A DNA stretch of 64,000 nucleotides from Siphonodentalium dalli (Eukaryota; Mollusca; Scaphopoda; Gadilida; Siphonodentaliidae): contig CP136061.1 of the NCBI GenBank assembly GCA_032622095.1, forward strand, positions 46,755,797 through 46,819,796, in the 5' to 3' direction. The notes below the pieces were generated by a model that was not told the origin of the DNA, ran no database searches, and saw only the letters and a list, made by a program, of their open reading frames with translations. Positions 10,640-22,774 of the stretch are shown piece after piece (position 1 is the first letter of the stretch; each line of letters opens with the position of its first letter). Made by a program: the position numbers and the translations under genes.

Positions 10640-12690
10640 CGTCGACAGGTCGTTACTTCTAATTTACTGACGCAGATAACTCTCGTCATATTTCATCCAA
10701 ATTTTCAGATATGATAAACTCCTGTGGTAAAAATTATATCACATGAAGACTACCATCTTGCAGCGTCATCAACTCACAGCATTATACATAAGCAAATATT
10801 CTCACAAGGAGGAAACTACATCATAGTAGTACATGTGGTCTTCAGTCAACTGCAAGTGACTAGACTAGTCCAAGTCTGCTCGTAATAAACCATCTAGGAT
10901 AATGGGTTACTTTTATTATGTTTGTAAAACATATTAAAAGATTTAATTTTCTCGGAGTGACTTATTAATCATCTATATTTGCCTCACTCTGAGAACATTT
11001 TGTTTCCTAATTGAATTATTCATTGGATCGCTCGATCAATAGTCCGTGGACTATCTTGTAATAGCTACAATATTCGATTGCGTTAATTTGTCCTACAAAT
11101 AAAGTAATTATGCTTGATTTTGGCAGTTTAACATGCTTTCGCCTACATGTATATGTCTTCGTATCCCAATAAATAATCCATATGGCCTAATTCATTCTTC
11201 GTTCATGCGCCACAACACGCATGCCGCACAATAGCCTGTCATTTAATTAACACGCAATGAGTTGTTCTCTTCTTACCATGGGTCAACATGCAGACGCATT
11301 TATTTCATATTGAATTTACTTTTACTGCCGACCGGTCGAACTGATGGAGTTCGACGTATCGATAACTTTATTTTTACCCGCCCACCCAATATTTCCCATA
11401 AAATTTAGGATTTTATTCTAATTATTTCTCCTAATACATACTACAGGGGCCTGTTTAGCCAAAAAAAATATATAAATTGAACGGTCTACATGTACCGGTA
11501 CATGTTATACTTTTCCAATTCTCTTCTATGGCATTATTGTATTCTCATACTTTGAAATCTTGATACTATTTACTGTAAGCCAATTAACTGTAAATAATAG
11601 TACTTGTATTGAGATTTTGTAATAATTTATAAACATGTGTATATTGGGGAGCTAGTAATTACGCTCCCCAATATATTTCGGCAAATAAATATATATAATA
11701 AATCTATCACATTGAAACTGAAAGAGTTCTCCATTGGGAAAATTTGATAGCAAGATGCTGGTTTTGATAAAATATAATGGTAAAGATAACATAGACAAAT
11801 TGGCAAGTTGCAGCGCGAACCCTGCACGCAATATAATAAAATTATTGTATATTGGTACAAAGACTATAAAGAATAACTTCATTAAAAGACTAAGAGTAAG
11901 ACGAAAATAGGCGATACAAACATTCCGAAATTGAATAAAGCACGCACAAACTAATTCCATAAACAACTTCTCGGTACCTATTTGGTGAAAAGCAACTGGG
12001 GCTTTTACCGCACATGTGCATATCCTCTTACCTAAGTCAGATAGGGCTCTTTTTCGCCAACAAGCCCATTTTGCCAATCAAATTTAGCCACGAATTTTAC
12101 GGGAAAGTAATGCGCATGCGCAAAACAGGTGCGAGAAACCGATTAACTCTTTTCTGCCAAGTGCTGTCTTTGAGAAAGTAATAAATTAGTCTCAACTCTG
12201 CTCAAGGACGGGGAGTGTTAACATGCATTCAAACATAACTTCAGCCAAATATTTTAGTAATTTTTTTTACGATGCGAAGTGTTACCTATATTATCACCCT
12301 GGCCAAGTGGTCCTGCTAATATGCTACATGATGCTGGTGGTCCTGCTGTATTTCTATGACACGGCAGGGCAAACTGATGCCGTTACGAAAAAGTACCGTT
12401 ATTTTTAATAAAGTTGTCATTTTAGTGGGGTTTGCCTGATCTGAGCAATTTCAGAAAACACCAGCGTGTGTATGAAACATTCAAGAACATATATATTTTT
12501 GAAAAATATTATAATGTCTGCGCTGGTGTTTCTATAACCATCTTGATTATAGTCGATTTTCAACATCTAACACAACCGGTATTACATTCTTCGCAATAAA
12601 TATGTTGTCGAATGTTTGATACGCATAATGGCTTTTCCTTTATATGTTCAGAATATCGGAACACCGCGAAAAAGACAAATTAATAAAATA
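10640..12690. other. No gene seen; one short hairpin
   Basis: AT-rich non-coding sequence. A perfect hairpin (TATTGGGGAGC / GCTCCCCAATA) lies at about 11640-11674. A 141-codon frame at 11652-12077 (minus) overlaps a second frame, has unstructured composition and lacks family motifs, so I do not treat it as a gene. Confidence 0.5.
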
Positions 12691-12702
12691 TACCGGTACT
12701 CT

Positions 12703-14353
12703 CAGGGGGGGGGGGGGTCTGGAAAAAAATTGCACATATAGGGCCCAAAAAGTTTTTTTCCGACCTCGAGGGACCCACCACCCCGTTTTTGCAAAAAAAA
12801 TATTTTTTTCCTCCAAAATTTTGGGGACCCACCCCCCGTTTCTCATGTTTTTATCAAAATTTCAGAGGTTTTTTTAGCCGTTCTTCAATAACTGTGTTAA
12901 CTGCCTTACTAATTGGTAAACACAGATCAGAAAAACGAAAAATATACTGTATTTCCATGTGTTTCCTGGTGTTTTCAGTATCTAACAACAATATTAATTA
13001 AGCATTGTGTATGTACACTATATGTCACAAATTGCGCTAGACCCCATTATAGCCTTAATATATCGAGTGTGTTGTGTCTGACAGAGAACACTGGCCAGTG
13101 TAAATAGTGGTAAACAGGTCAGGGGTTCCACAATTATATGTGCATGATCAAAGAACTCTTTAGTCTTATCCAACGGGATGGGGTGGGGAGGGGAATTGTT
13201 TTTTGGTTAGGTATACACATAGATATATGGTTATTATACTGCCCGATATTAGTCGGCGGGTATATAGTTGACGTCTCGAGCCGTCTGTCCGTACAAACAT
13301 TTTGAATTTTAACTCAAGAGTCAGTTGTCATATTTGATGCCCTATGGCATGGTGACGGACCAGAAATGGGGGACGAATATGCATAATATCGCGGGTTGTG
13401 ACCACCAATGCCTACCAGAGTTATGGGCCTGTTCGACTTTATGAAATTCAGTCCATACAAAGTTTTTGCAATATAAGTTAAGTGTCGGTTGTCAAATTTT
13501 GATGTGGTTTGGTATGGTGATAGACCAGAATGAAGAATTGAATGTCATTTCTCAATGCATCTGAATGCATCACATTATTTCAGTTCATCTATTTGTAAGT
13601 GATAACAGTATACAATTAGTATTTTAGTTTCGTCTTGTTGAGCAGTAAAGCTCCCAGATGAAGTTCGGAAATTCAATGAGAATAGCGTCACCATCAGTTG
13701 GGATTGTCTGAGCAGTAAACAGTAATGTCATTCATCATAACCAATTCAGTTTTATTTGGATAATTGTTGCAAATTAACATTACTTGCAATCATTCAAGAT
13801 GAGAAATAACCAGAAGGAATGAATTTGATTACATGCCAGAACAAGACAGTATTTCAGACATTAGAAATTTATGAGATACCCTTTTCAATTTCATGTTATG
13901 CAACAATCAGGTTAATGATATCTACTAGTAGTCATCATTGAGTATTCACCATGTAGTATCCAATTTGTGATAGAGTTTTTTTTGTTTTATTACTTTTATT
14001 CAGATAATACAACTGGGTAATATATTAATTTTGTTACTAAATATTTCTTCCGTTGATCATAAGTTTCCTGAATGTTAATACGGTGGTCCACTGTGAAGTG
14101 GTCCGGGATACTGTGAAATCCAGAATGTTGCTAAATCTGAGGCTAAAGAGTCACTTTAGCTGCCTATATAGCCCTATACCAACAAGCATGGTACTAACAT
14201 GCTTACAAACAACATTACATGGTCAGTACTTGTAAATTGTTTGAACAAAAACCCATTTTGGAAAAAATTTACAAGCACCATTTTTTCCGCCTCTGGACCA
14301 CCCACACACCCCGGCCCTATATACGGAATTTTTTTGCAGACCCCCCCCCCCCT
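12703..14353. mobile_element. Poly-G-ended TIR transposon, 1.65 kb, non-autonomous
   Basis: The left end reads CAGG plus a G-run, then TCTGGAAAAAAATTGCACA and TATAGGGCC. The right end, reverse complemented, reads the same G-run, TCTGCAAAAAAATTCCGTA and TATAGGGCC. This is an inverted terminal repeat of about 42 bases. The 8-mer GGTACTCT lies immediately outside both ends (12695-12702 and 14354-14361), consistent with an 8-bp target duplication of hAT type. Subterminal GGACCCACC-type motifs lie near each end. The interior has no transposase-like ORF and looks like ordinary AT-rich DNA. The 571-bp element at 20880-21450 is a relative. Superfamily assignment is inference. Confidence 0.75.
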
Positions 14354-14654
14354 GGTACTCTTTGTTAACATCATCATTTTGTCCCAACCGCATCATAGCA
14401 CGTGACATTAGCAGGAACACTTGACCAGGGGTGATTATGCGAAGAATTTACGTGTTCATTGTCTGGCTAAAACGTACATGCCTTGACACCGTGGAATGAA
14501 GTGAATTATATGCACCGGAGGCATTGGTGTATACTACGATATAAACGGTGGACCTATAATGGAATGGCGGCTTTCTATAGTTATCAGACGATAAAGCTCT
14601 GATCAAAATGCAAACTCGAGGACACAAAGGAACTGCGCAAATTACTAACAAATC

Positions 14655-14692
14655 GCTAAGAAATTGATTGATTGATTGATTTATTTATTTTT
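14655..14692 (+). repeat. (ATTG)n / (ATTT)n microsatellite
   Basis: Four to five ATTG units pass directly into ATTT units. No associated gene. Confidence 0.7.
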
Positions 14693-15015
14693 GATATAAA
14701 GACATACATGTATATTGTTTTAACAGGTTACAAATATAATGAAATTACAAGCAAATAAATAGGAGTTTTTAACATAATTTCAGTTGTAGGCTATATATAA
14801 GAAATCACAAATTTTGAAGCAAATATGAGGCTGTAAAGAAGTCTAAGTGAATACCAATGGTATGATGGCTGAAATTTAGAAAAATCGTAGAGTACATGCA
14901 CGGCTAGATATCGGGGATGGCACAAAAAGCACTCGAAGGCTTAATTCCATTGTGGTCCCCTGATATGCTATACCGGCCACGAGGCAGACAATATAGTTAC
15001 TAAGAAAATTCTCTA

Positions 15016-15496
15016 TTTTAAAGGTACTCAACCCGATAAAACTCCTCTCAATTACTATTTCAATGGCTTCGGGGGTCAAAAATATTTGATTCGAGTCGAG
15101 GAAGTCACCCATCAAAGCTCAGATTTGTTAGATATCGATTTTAGAAATTTATTATTTTTCATTATCGGGAATACTATCTGGCCCAGAACTCAGTCTAAAT
15201 TGCGTTAAAATTACCACTTGATTTTAGAGTTATTCATCCTTGTCTGTTTGAATAGATTTGAGGTACACATCCAGAGCAGATTACGGCAGTTATTAGTACC
15301 GATCTCGAGAACATAACAAATTTGAAAAATCAATATCTAATAACTCTGAGCTTTGTTTGATGGGTTCCTCGACTCGAATCAAATATTTTTTACCCCCAAA
15401 GCCAAAGAAATAGTAATATAGGACCCTCTGATCGGATTGTTGTTGTTGGAATCTGTTGAGATGGGGACCCTCTTTACGGGTTGAGTACCTTTAAAA
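15016..15496. mobile_element. TTAA-flanked fold-back MITE
   Basis: The termini TTAAAGGTACTCAACCCG and CGGGTTGAGTACCTTTAA are perfect inverted repeats. Pairing continues inward for over 100 bases (for example ATTCGAGTCGAGGAAGTCAC on the left with its near complement at about 15360). TTAA occurs at both edges. A relative starts at 44466. No coding capacity. TTAA suggests piggyBac-type mobilisation, which is inference. Confidence 0.75.
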
Positions 15497-16154
15497 TACT
15501 AAAAAATAATGGTAGTGACATCAATGTTAATATGTTAATATTATACATTGATAATGCCATCATCAATATGGATAATATAATTTATCGTCATAAGTGCTAC
15601 ATTTACAAGTAATCTTATGATTGTGAATATGTTTGTTTTAAAAGAAATGTTCTTTTCACCGACCAGGTGGATGAGACGCCTGGCAGATCCATTATACATA
15701 ACAAGTCTGTCAATCGTCTCATTCACCGGGTCTATGAATACTGACCGATATAATATTATATTAAATTATATTAATATTAATGCTGCTGCAAGGGGTGCCT
15801 GTGGGTTCTGTGTCGGTTCGGTGACTTTGTAAATGATGGAATGGCGAGTGCCAAATTGTCGCTCAAAACGACCACGTAGACCATCTCAGAATCCACAGAC
15901 ATCCCTCTTGCTCTGCGATAACTTTAAGGATGTCAGCTCGGTGTGGGACAAAACAGGTGAAAAATAAACGAATAGAGCAGTAATAAATACTCATTCAACA
16001 TGTGCCTATATATAGTGTGATTATTAAAAGCATACCGTGACTACCACCCTTTGTCCCTCGTCGAGCCGGCAATCCTCAAAGGCAACTGCGTGCAGATATA
16101 TTTAGATTGCAGAGATGAGTAATTGATTGGCAAAATTTTGTTCACAGTTTCAAT

Positions 16155-16535
16155 TCAGTAGTACAGAAAGGGATCTTCCTCTCGGTCCTTCAGTTTAGAT
16201 ATGAGATGTTTTTTTATGCAAAATTTTCGGTACTTGATGTCAATGGGTAGATGTACAGTTTTGTCAAGTCTATTCCAGAGTCTTATTCCTGTGTAGAAAA
16301 AAGACTTTTTCCCATAACAACTTACATGAGGGAGGATGAATTTCAGTTTACCTGACCGGGTTTCAGATTGATCAGCCTCATTGTCCGAAACATTTATATC
16401 CCCTTCTTTATTTGATCGTTTGAAATGTTCATTAAACTATACTGATGGGGCTTCCTTATCTGAGATCTTCATAACCATTGTCAATTTCCTAAAGTTAACT
16501 CTTTCACATACCGGCAGCCAATTTACTTTTATAAA
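16155..16535 (-). pseudogene. LINE reverse-transcriptase C-terminal remnant
   Basis: Read on the minus strand, the sequence gives NWLPVCERVNFRKLTMVMK, then after one in-frame TAG gives FNEHFKRSNKEGDINV, later YGKKSFFYTGIRLWNRLDK and KFCIKKHLISKLKDR, ending in TGA at 16155. The LHWLPV-like and KSF-Y-G--LWN-L patterns are classic for the region after the reverse-transcriptase domain in CR1/Jockey-group non-LTR retrotransposons. Only the C-terminal ~125 codons are left, so this is a 5'-truncated dead copy. It differs from the LINE at 18-31 kb. Confidence 0.78.
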
Positions 16536-16870
16536 TTCCGGATAGCCAATGTGTCCTACAATTTAGATCTAAAATTTGAACAGCAGGAGGTGGGGAGATC
16601 ACTCTATATTGTGTATATAATGGATTATGTTCCTCCTCTCCATCTTCTGTGTTATACTTTCCATTTCTCGATATCGTTGTTATTTTGATCAGAGAATAAA
16701 GCATTCATGAATTGGAGGATATAATACTTCAAATGCCCTGGCATAGATTAGGAGAAGAAAACAGTTACTGTCAAGAACAATGTACAATACAAATCAGTAC
16801 AAGAGGCTTCCTGGATAATGATCTCACCATAGAATTTGAGATAAAATTCAGAATATAATTTGATACCTTG

Positions 16871-16897
16871 GGGGGGGGGGGGAGGGGGGGGGGGGCG
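16871..16897 (+). repeat. Interrupted poly-G tract
   Basis: Twelve or more G, one A, then twelve G. No matching inverted end was found nearby, so it is treated as a simple tract. Confidence 0.85.
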
Positions 16898-16992
16898 TAG
16901 GCCTACATTTAGTTTCATTTTTTTCAGATGTGAAAATCCTAACTATAACTCTTAAGAGAAATTTATCCATAATTAAACGCCCTATAGCTATA

Positions 16993-17205
16993 TACAGTAA
17001 TGCTCTAAGTAATCGACTGACTTCTTAACCACAGCATAATTATGGGTAACTTTTCAGGATTTAGTCGGAAATATGGCTTCTTGCCGTTCATCGGAAAGCT
17101 CAGCTTTCCGATGAATGGCAACAAGCCATATTTCCGACTAAATCCTGAAAAGTTACCCATAATTCTGCTGTGGTTAAGAAGTCGATTACTTAGAGCATTA
17201 CTGTA
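16993..17205. repeat. Near-perfect 213-bp palindrome
   Basis: Two ~105-base arms meet head-to-head at CGGAAAGCTCAGCTTTCCG (about 17091-17110) with almost no loop. Only a few mismatches and a 3-4 base indel separate the arms (for example ACTGACTTC versus GAAGTCG). A fold-back transposon of minimal size is likely. No flanking duplication was seen. Confidence 0.85.
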
Positions 17206-17365
17206 GTTGCGAACGCAGTCCAATATTAAATTTAGACAATATCCGAATGCAAGTTCTACGTTAAACGGATAATTTTACTTATATAACACTATGATGTATG
17301 TTACAATTCTTCTTTTAATTTAATGCTAATGTACCTGTACTATATATAGAGGATCTCACATGAGT

Positions 17366-17482
17366 TTCTATTTTATACGGAATTTATCAACCGAGTTCAC
17401 TAAATTCGATTTGAGCCGAGGTTTACCAAGGCTCAAATAAAATTTAGTGGACGAGGTTGATAAATTACGTATAAAATAGGAC
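17366..17482. repeat. Imperfect hairpin
   Basis: The arms TTTTATACGGAATTTATCAA and TTGATAAATTACGTATAAAA, with inner GTTCACTAAATT / AATTTAGTGGAC, form a ~50-bp imperfect stem around a GCTCAAAT core. Likely a small fold-back element. Confidence 0.7.
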
Positions 17483-17597
17483 GAGTGTGAGATACCTTTT
17501 ATCACATGATCAAATAAACGCGAATCAATGCGAAATATCCATCGAAAACAACGATAAAAACCGCAGCGATCGCAAGTCATTTGAAGAACGATGTGAC

Positions 17598-18021
17598 GTC
17601 ATCGCACGCGCTGATATTAAACGTGTCTCTTATCGATAATTATGAAACTGCTTTTGTGGGCAAATTATGTGATAAATATATATATAGCATAATTATAGAG
17701 TTGATATCGTGAAGACAAAATACATATCGCAGTCAATGTGGGAGGCCAAATTCACTTTTAATGATTATTTGGACTTCAACGAAATTATTTGGACTTAAGC
17801 ACAATTGTTTGGGATTAAGCGCAATTATTTGTTCTCAAGCGCAATTATTTGTGCTAAAGCTCGAATAATATAATTACGCTTAACCTCAAATAAGCAATTT
17901 ATGCTTAAGCACAATTATTTGCGCTTAAGCAATAAGCACAATTATTTACGTTTAATCACATTAAGTGCAAATAAGAAACTTTAAAAACATTACCTAACAA
18001 ACCATGTTGATATTAATATTG
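17598..18021 (+). repeat. Left 424-bp direct repeat flanking the LINE
   Basis: This segment is repeated, base for base as far as I can read, at 30984-31408, with one extra A in the right copy (TAACAAACC versus TAACAAAACC). It ends exactly where the LINE 3' tail begins, and the right copy starts exactly where the LINE 5' end stops. It includes the left end (GGGAGGCC) and half of a GGGAGGCC-ended TIR element whose intact relative continues to 32003. It behaves as a very long target-site duplication. Confidence 0.85.
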
Positions 18022-18189
18022 TTATTATTATTATTATATCTTTATTTCCTCCATATATTGAAGATTTTACAAAGAATATAACATTGTTATGCACAACATA
18101 ATGAATAGATATCATTATTAAATTTTATAGAAACAACACAAGTAAATATGATAAGCAAGACGTATTTACATTTCTACAATGGTAGATAT

Positions 18190-18195
18190 ACTGAC

Positions 18196-18229
<34 letters not shown>

Positions 18230-18540
18230 GGGATGATGTTGAGAACGACGACGTTGATCGATGATGACGATGTTAATGTTGAACATGAGGAAGAAGATGA
18301 CTATATTGATGACGATGATGATGATGTACATGATGATGAAGATGATGTTGAAGATGAGGAAATTAGATTATGACGATGACGTCAATGATGACGGTGGCGA
18401 TGACGACGATGAAGATTATGATGATGACATGGACGACGGCGATGATGATGACGATGATTATGTCGATGGTGGTGACGACGACGACGATGATGATAATGAT
18501 GATGAAGATGATGATGATGATGGGCTGACTGATTTGTATT
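18190..18540 (+). repeat. GAT/GAC triplet-rich tract in LINE 3' UTR
   Basis: About 350 bases of degenerate GAT and GAC triplets. It lies between the ORF2 stop and the LINE tail, so it belongs to the 3' UTR of the minus-strand element (read there as ATC triplets). The Asp-rich and His-rich frames over it are low-complexity artefacts. Confidence 0.85.
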
Positions 18541-18550
18541 ATTCAATGGA

Positions 18551-21500
18551 CTAGGAAATATTTCTCTGCAAGAGTGCATTGTACCACATCCATAATTTGG
18601 CAGTAATCGTTACCATGAAGTCCAGAAAGACGTCTATATCATCAACTGCTGTACACATATCACCAGTAATATGAGTCAAATGAAGCAAGATCATTTCGTC
18701 CATTGAAAGATCATCAATCTTGATAAAACATTCTACGCCATAACGATCAATAATATCAAAAAACATATTATTCCGTAGTGATGTCAGGGAACTGCATTCA
18801 ATGAGAACGTGCTGTACTTTATCAAGGTACATTTTATAGCAGTTAGGACACTGGATTAGTGCTTCGTTTAAGTACGTTGTTGCATCGATCACAAGAGCTG
18901 TGGTTAGATAGGAATGTTTATTATGTGAAAATTTTCGACAGAGTCGCCAAAGATCAGATATGTTTAGGTTGTCATGTACATTCCGAAACCGATTGAATGA
19001 TGGGTCAATTTCCGTTCTAATTTTCCAATCTGACTCGGTTGTGTTTCGAATATTATTTCTCGTTAGCGCCTTCCACGACTCTTTCGAGAGAAATACGCCA
19101 GACCTGATGTACTCATATACTGCATCAGTCAAGTTGTATTTCACGAGTAATGAAAATACTTCGCCAATAAAAGTTGTTGTCGGGTTCTGTGAGTAAACGT
19201 AATCAAACAGCCTAGTTTCAAAGATTGTTTTACAAGCCTTTCCAGGCGTTAGTCGACAAAGGGCTCCAAAGAGTGAAATTTTTCAGGCATCAATACTAAC
19301 TTGAAGTGGATATGTTCCTAGCAGGCCAGTAACGACATCGGTCCTGCATCGGGCAGGTAGGCCCTGAATACGCTTCAAGCAAAATCTGTGAACTCTTTCG
19401 AGCTTGATCAAGTTTGAGGCTGATAAGCCACAGAGAAATTCTGAACCGTAAGGTCCACGAGAAAGTACCACTGATTTATATATTACCATTGAACTCTGAG
19501 GTGTTATGCCTCCTGCGTACAGACCAGCAGTGCTTAACATAAGATATGTCGACCGAATTTTTGAGCTGACACTTTCTGTAAGAGTGTTTGGAAAGTCACT
19601 TTTGTGTAATGGTATGCCCAGGTGCGTGACTGAATCCGTTTTATTAACTGCTATGCCATTTAGCATCCATGTGCGATTGATAGAGGCGTATTTAGATTTC
19701 TCATTGAAGATAATTACCTGACATTTCTGTTGGTTATACACAAATCGCCATTTTTTACTGTAATTGCCACATATATTACACATTTTTTGTATGCCATATG
19801 ATGAAAGCGAGAGGAGGGCCATATCATATGCATGTGTGGGAGACGAGCAGTTGATATCTCGCAGCCTGAAACCAAAGTTCGAGTGTTCGAGCTCACTGAG
19901 CAAACTGTCTATGTAGATGGCGTAGAAAATCGGAGCGAGGGTACTTCCCTGCCTTGTTCCCTGGCTAATAGATATTATACGTGATGTAAGATTTTCGTGA
20001 CGTATATTGCAGCTCACGCCAGTTAAGAATTGGTTGAATAAACGCAAAAGACCACAATTTGCTCCCCGTTCAAAAAGCTTGTATAGAAGGCCGTTGATCC
20101 AGACAGTATCAAAGGCTTTGCGTACATCTAGAAAACATGCGAAAAGACGTGAATTATTTTCCCCTGCATACGAAATGCTTTCCTGAATTATGTATGATGA
20201 CATAAGACAGCTTATATTTTTTTGAAAACCGTGTTGTAAAGGGTGGGTTGTTATCAGGTTAGGGGCGTTTCTCTCCATGCGGTTCAGAACGATTCTTTCA
20301 AGTATTTTGTATATGACTGGGAGTAAGGTGATGGCTCTGTAACTGTCGAACTTTGATTTCGATTTGCCCCCTCCCTTGTACAACGACACAATCACACCTA
20401 ATTTAGCTCTTTTGGGGATATGTGAAAAACGAAGCATATATGAGAGTAGCTTTGCTAAGTGTATAATTAAGTGATGTCCACCATATATGATGTGTTCGTA
20501 ACATAATAAATCTGAGCCGGCAGCTTTGCCTCTTTTCAGTGATTTTAAGACCGTTGTCAGTTCTTCCATGGACACAGGGTATGTCATTATGTCATCGTAT
20601 GGCCCACGGTCGGGGTCATTTAAGAGATCAGACACCAGTGCATTAATGTCGTTAAAGAAAGAGTTGTCAAATTCATCGGACCTTAGCGGGGAATATAAAG
20701 TTTCATAATAATTTGCCCATGCATCAGTTATTTCATTGCGTGTTCTAAGCGTGATGTCATCAACCACAAATATGCTGCTATTTGTCTCTTTTCGTTTAGA
20801 TCTAACCGAATTAAATTTTCTAAAAAATAGTTCCTGGTCCATTTCGGCAGCTTGGTCTAATTTATTATTCTGGTCAGCTCAGGGGGGGGGGGGGGGGGGG
20901 TGAAAAAATTTCTTCCGGCACGTATGCCGGGGTGGGTGGGTGGTCAAAGCCACCAACAAGCAATTTTTTCCGCAACTAAAAAAAAAAATTCCTGCTTGTT
21001 TTTAGTGTTTTGGCAATGAGTTGGGCTTCAAAACCACTTTGAATCAGTTTGAATGAGAGAAATAATGTAATTCTAACTGGTAAACTGACTCCAGGCAGTT
21101 ATCGTGTTGTATTTTGTTGCAAATTTTGAAATCCAAGATGGCCGCTGGCAGCCATGTTTTTTTGGCCGAATGACCTCAAAATTACTCATTCCTATTTACA
21201 TGTCCATGTTAACATCCATGATAAATAGTATGCACAGAAATTCATATACAGCTGTTTACAGTGAATTTCCCACCGCAAATCTCTGTTTTAGTGTTAAAAG
21301 GGGGGGTGGGTGTCAAAAAATGGTCGAAAAAAACTGCCGAAAACGGAAAAAAATTTGGCGGTGGGGGTGGGTGGGTACAAAAAATGATCGAAAGGGAAAA
21401 AATGCCATACGTGCCTGAAATTTTTTTCCGACCCCCCCCCCCCCCCCCCTGGTCAGCTATGAATTTCGAATTGCATTTGCATAATTCTTTTCGAAATAAT

Positions 21501-22614
21501 CGCTTTGATTCTTTATACAACGAGTAACTTTGGTGCGAGTGCCCTCTAGGCCTTCCCTCTGATAACCATGTGCTGCGATAAGAGCGCATTTCTCTGTGTA
21601 ATTGTTTTAATGAAGTATTCCAGTATGGTTTAAGAAAAGGCTTAAATGATTTTTTCGGGATTGTGAATTCAGCTGCAGTTTGAATTGCTGCCACTGTTCT
21701 ATCGTGAACAATGTCAAGCATTTCAGTATCAGACACATTGCAAACAGGTAAAGTTGCTTCTAGATTAGAATGGTAGCATGTCAGCATGTTATTATTAGCC
21801 AGAAAGTTACGCCAGTCCCATGTCGGGCACCGCGTTTCAGTATCTATATTTACTCGATCACACGTAATCTCCATAAGGATTGGCCTGTGGTTAGAAGTGT
21901 TTTCCCCGTGATCATCAAGCACTACTACTCGGCGGACTCTGTGGAATTCATCATTATGTATTAATATATGATCAATGATAGTCCCACATGTTCCGTCCGC
22001 GGGGACAAACGTTGTGAGACGATCTTCACAAAGAATTGAGTTGTTGGCGGACATATATCTACGAGCATTCAGCATATCCCGAAAACATCGGTTACGCGAG
22101 TCTGTTTTCTCAAGATTTCCGTTGAAATCTCCAATAAAAATGACTTTACCTAAAGATGAATAGGCTATATTATTAGATCAGAAACTTTCTCAAGATATTC
22201 TTTGTAAAATTCGACCGAATAGTTAGTCGATGGCAGATAGACTTGGAAAATATAAAGATAGTTGTGTTCTGAGAGCTGGATTTGGATTCCAATTATTCGA
22301 TCATCATTGTACTCTACAGTAGATATTACGCTATCGTAGCGTTTGTGCCAAAAAAGAGAGACGCCACCTTTGTACCTGCCACGCTGTAAAGGTATTCGAT
22401 GTGAGAAATCGCAAACAGCGAAATATGAATAATGTTTGCTGATAGCCTCAAGAAATGAGACATTGTGTTCCGGTAACCAATGTTCACTAATTCCGAAAAT
22501 GTCTATCGACTCGTCCGATAGCAACCGACTGAGGTAACTACTGCTCCCTATTATACCTGTGGCATTCCATGTGCCTATTTTCAAAGAGCATCTTGTGGAA
22601 GACATTGTTAACAA
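18551..22614 (-). pseudogene. LINE ORF2: endonuclease / reverse transcriptase, disrupted
   Basis: An apurinic-type endonuclease (EEP) domain starts at 22614 (KIGTWNATG, GISEHWLPEH). A one-base frameshift near 22165 precedes FIGDFNG. It then reads NTSNHRPIL, where the usual SDH is SNH. After the 571-bp insertion (20880-21450) the reverse transcriptase runs from about 20875: LKRGKAAGSDLL, YRAITLLPVIYKILER, CFLDVRKAFDTVW, SQGTRQGSTLAP. The catalytic YADD box reads HAYDM, losing one aspartate. An in-frame TGA at 19283 is followed, same frame, by a C-terminal region with a CPNC-X13-H-X4-C knuckle (18551-19220). The product is needed for target-primed reverse transcription. This copy should be inactive. 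Confidence 0.85.
20880..21450. mobile_element. Poly-G-ended TIR element, 571 bp, inside LINE ORF2
   Basis: The left end is CA plus ~20 G then TGAAAAAATTTCTTCC and GGCACGTATG. The right end, reverse complemented, is a G-run then TCGGAAAAAAATTTCA and GGCACGTATG. The 8-mer GGTCAGCT flanks it at 20872-20879 and 21451-21458 (10 bases if CT is included). The target duplication interrupts the ORF2 frame between endonuclease and reverse transcriptase. It shares the G-run, GGAAAAAAATT block and GTGGGTGG-type subterminal motifs with the 1.65-kb element at 12703-14353. No ORF. Confidence 0.82.
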
Positions 22615-22774
22615 TAATTATTGTTATTTATAATGACAGTGAGTTATAAATATGATATTGATCTGAATAAATTAATATGTCTTATATGTATCTATGAGCT
22701 TAAATTAAAGTAGATTAATAATCTAGAGTTATTCTTCTTGTTCGGCAAAACCGCCACTCACATTGATACTATTT

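Noticed and set aside
11652-12077. 141-codon minus-strand ORF
   Set aside because: It overlaps a second minus frame, has no family motif, and starts and ends in repeat-like AT-rich DNA.
18179-18579. Asp-rich and His-rich frames that look like acidic or metal-binding proteins
   Set aside because: They are translations of a degenerate GAT/GAC triplet tract in the LINE 3' UTR.
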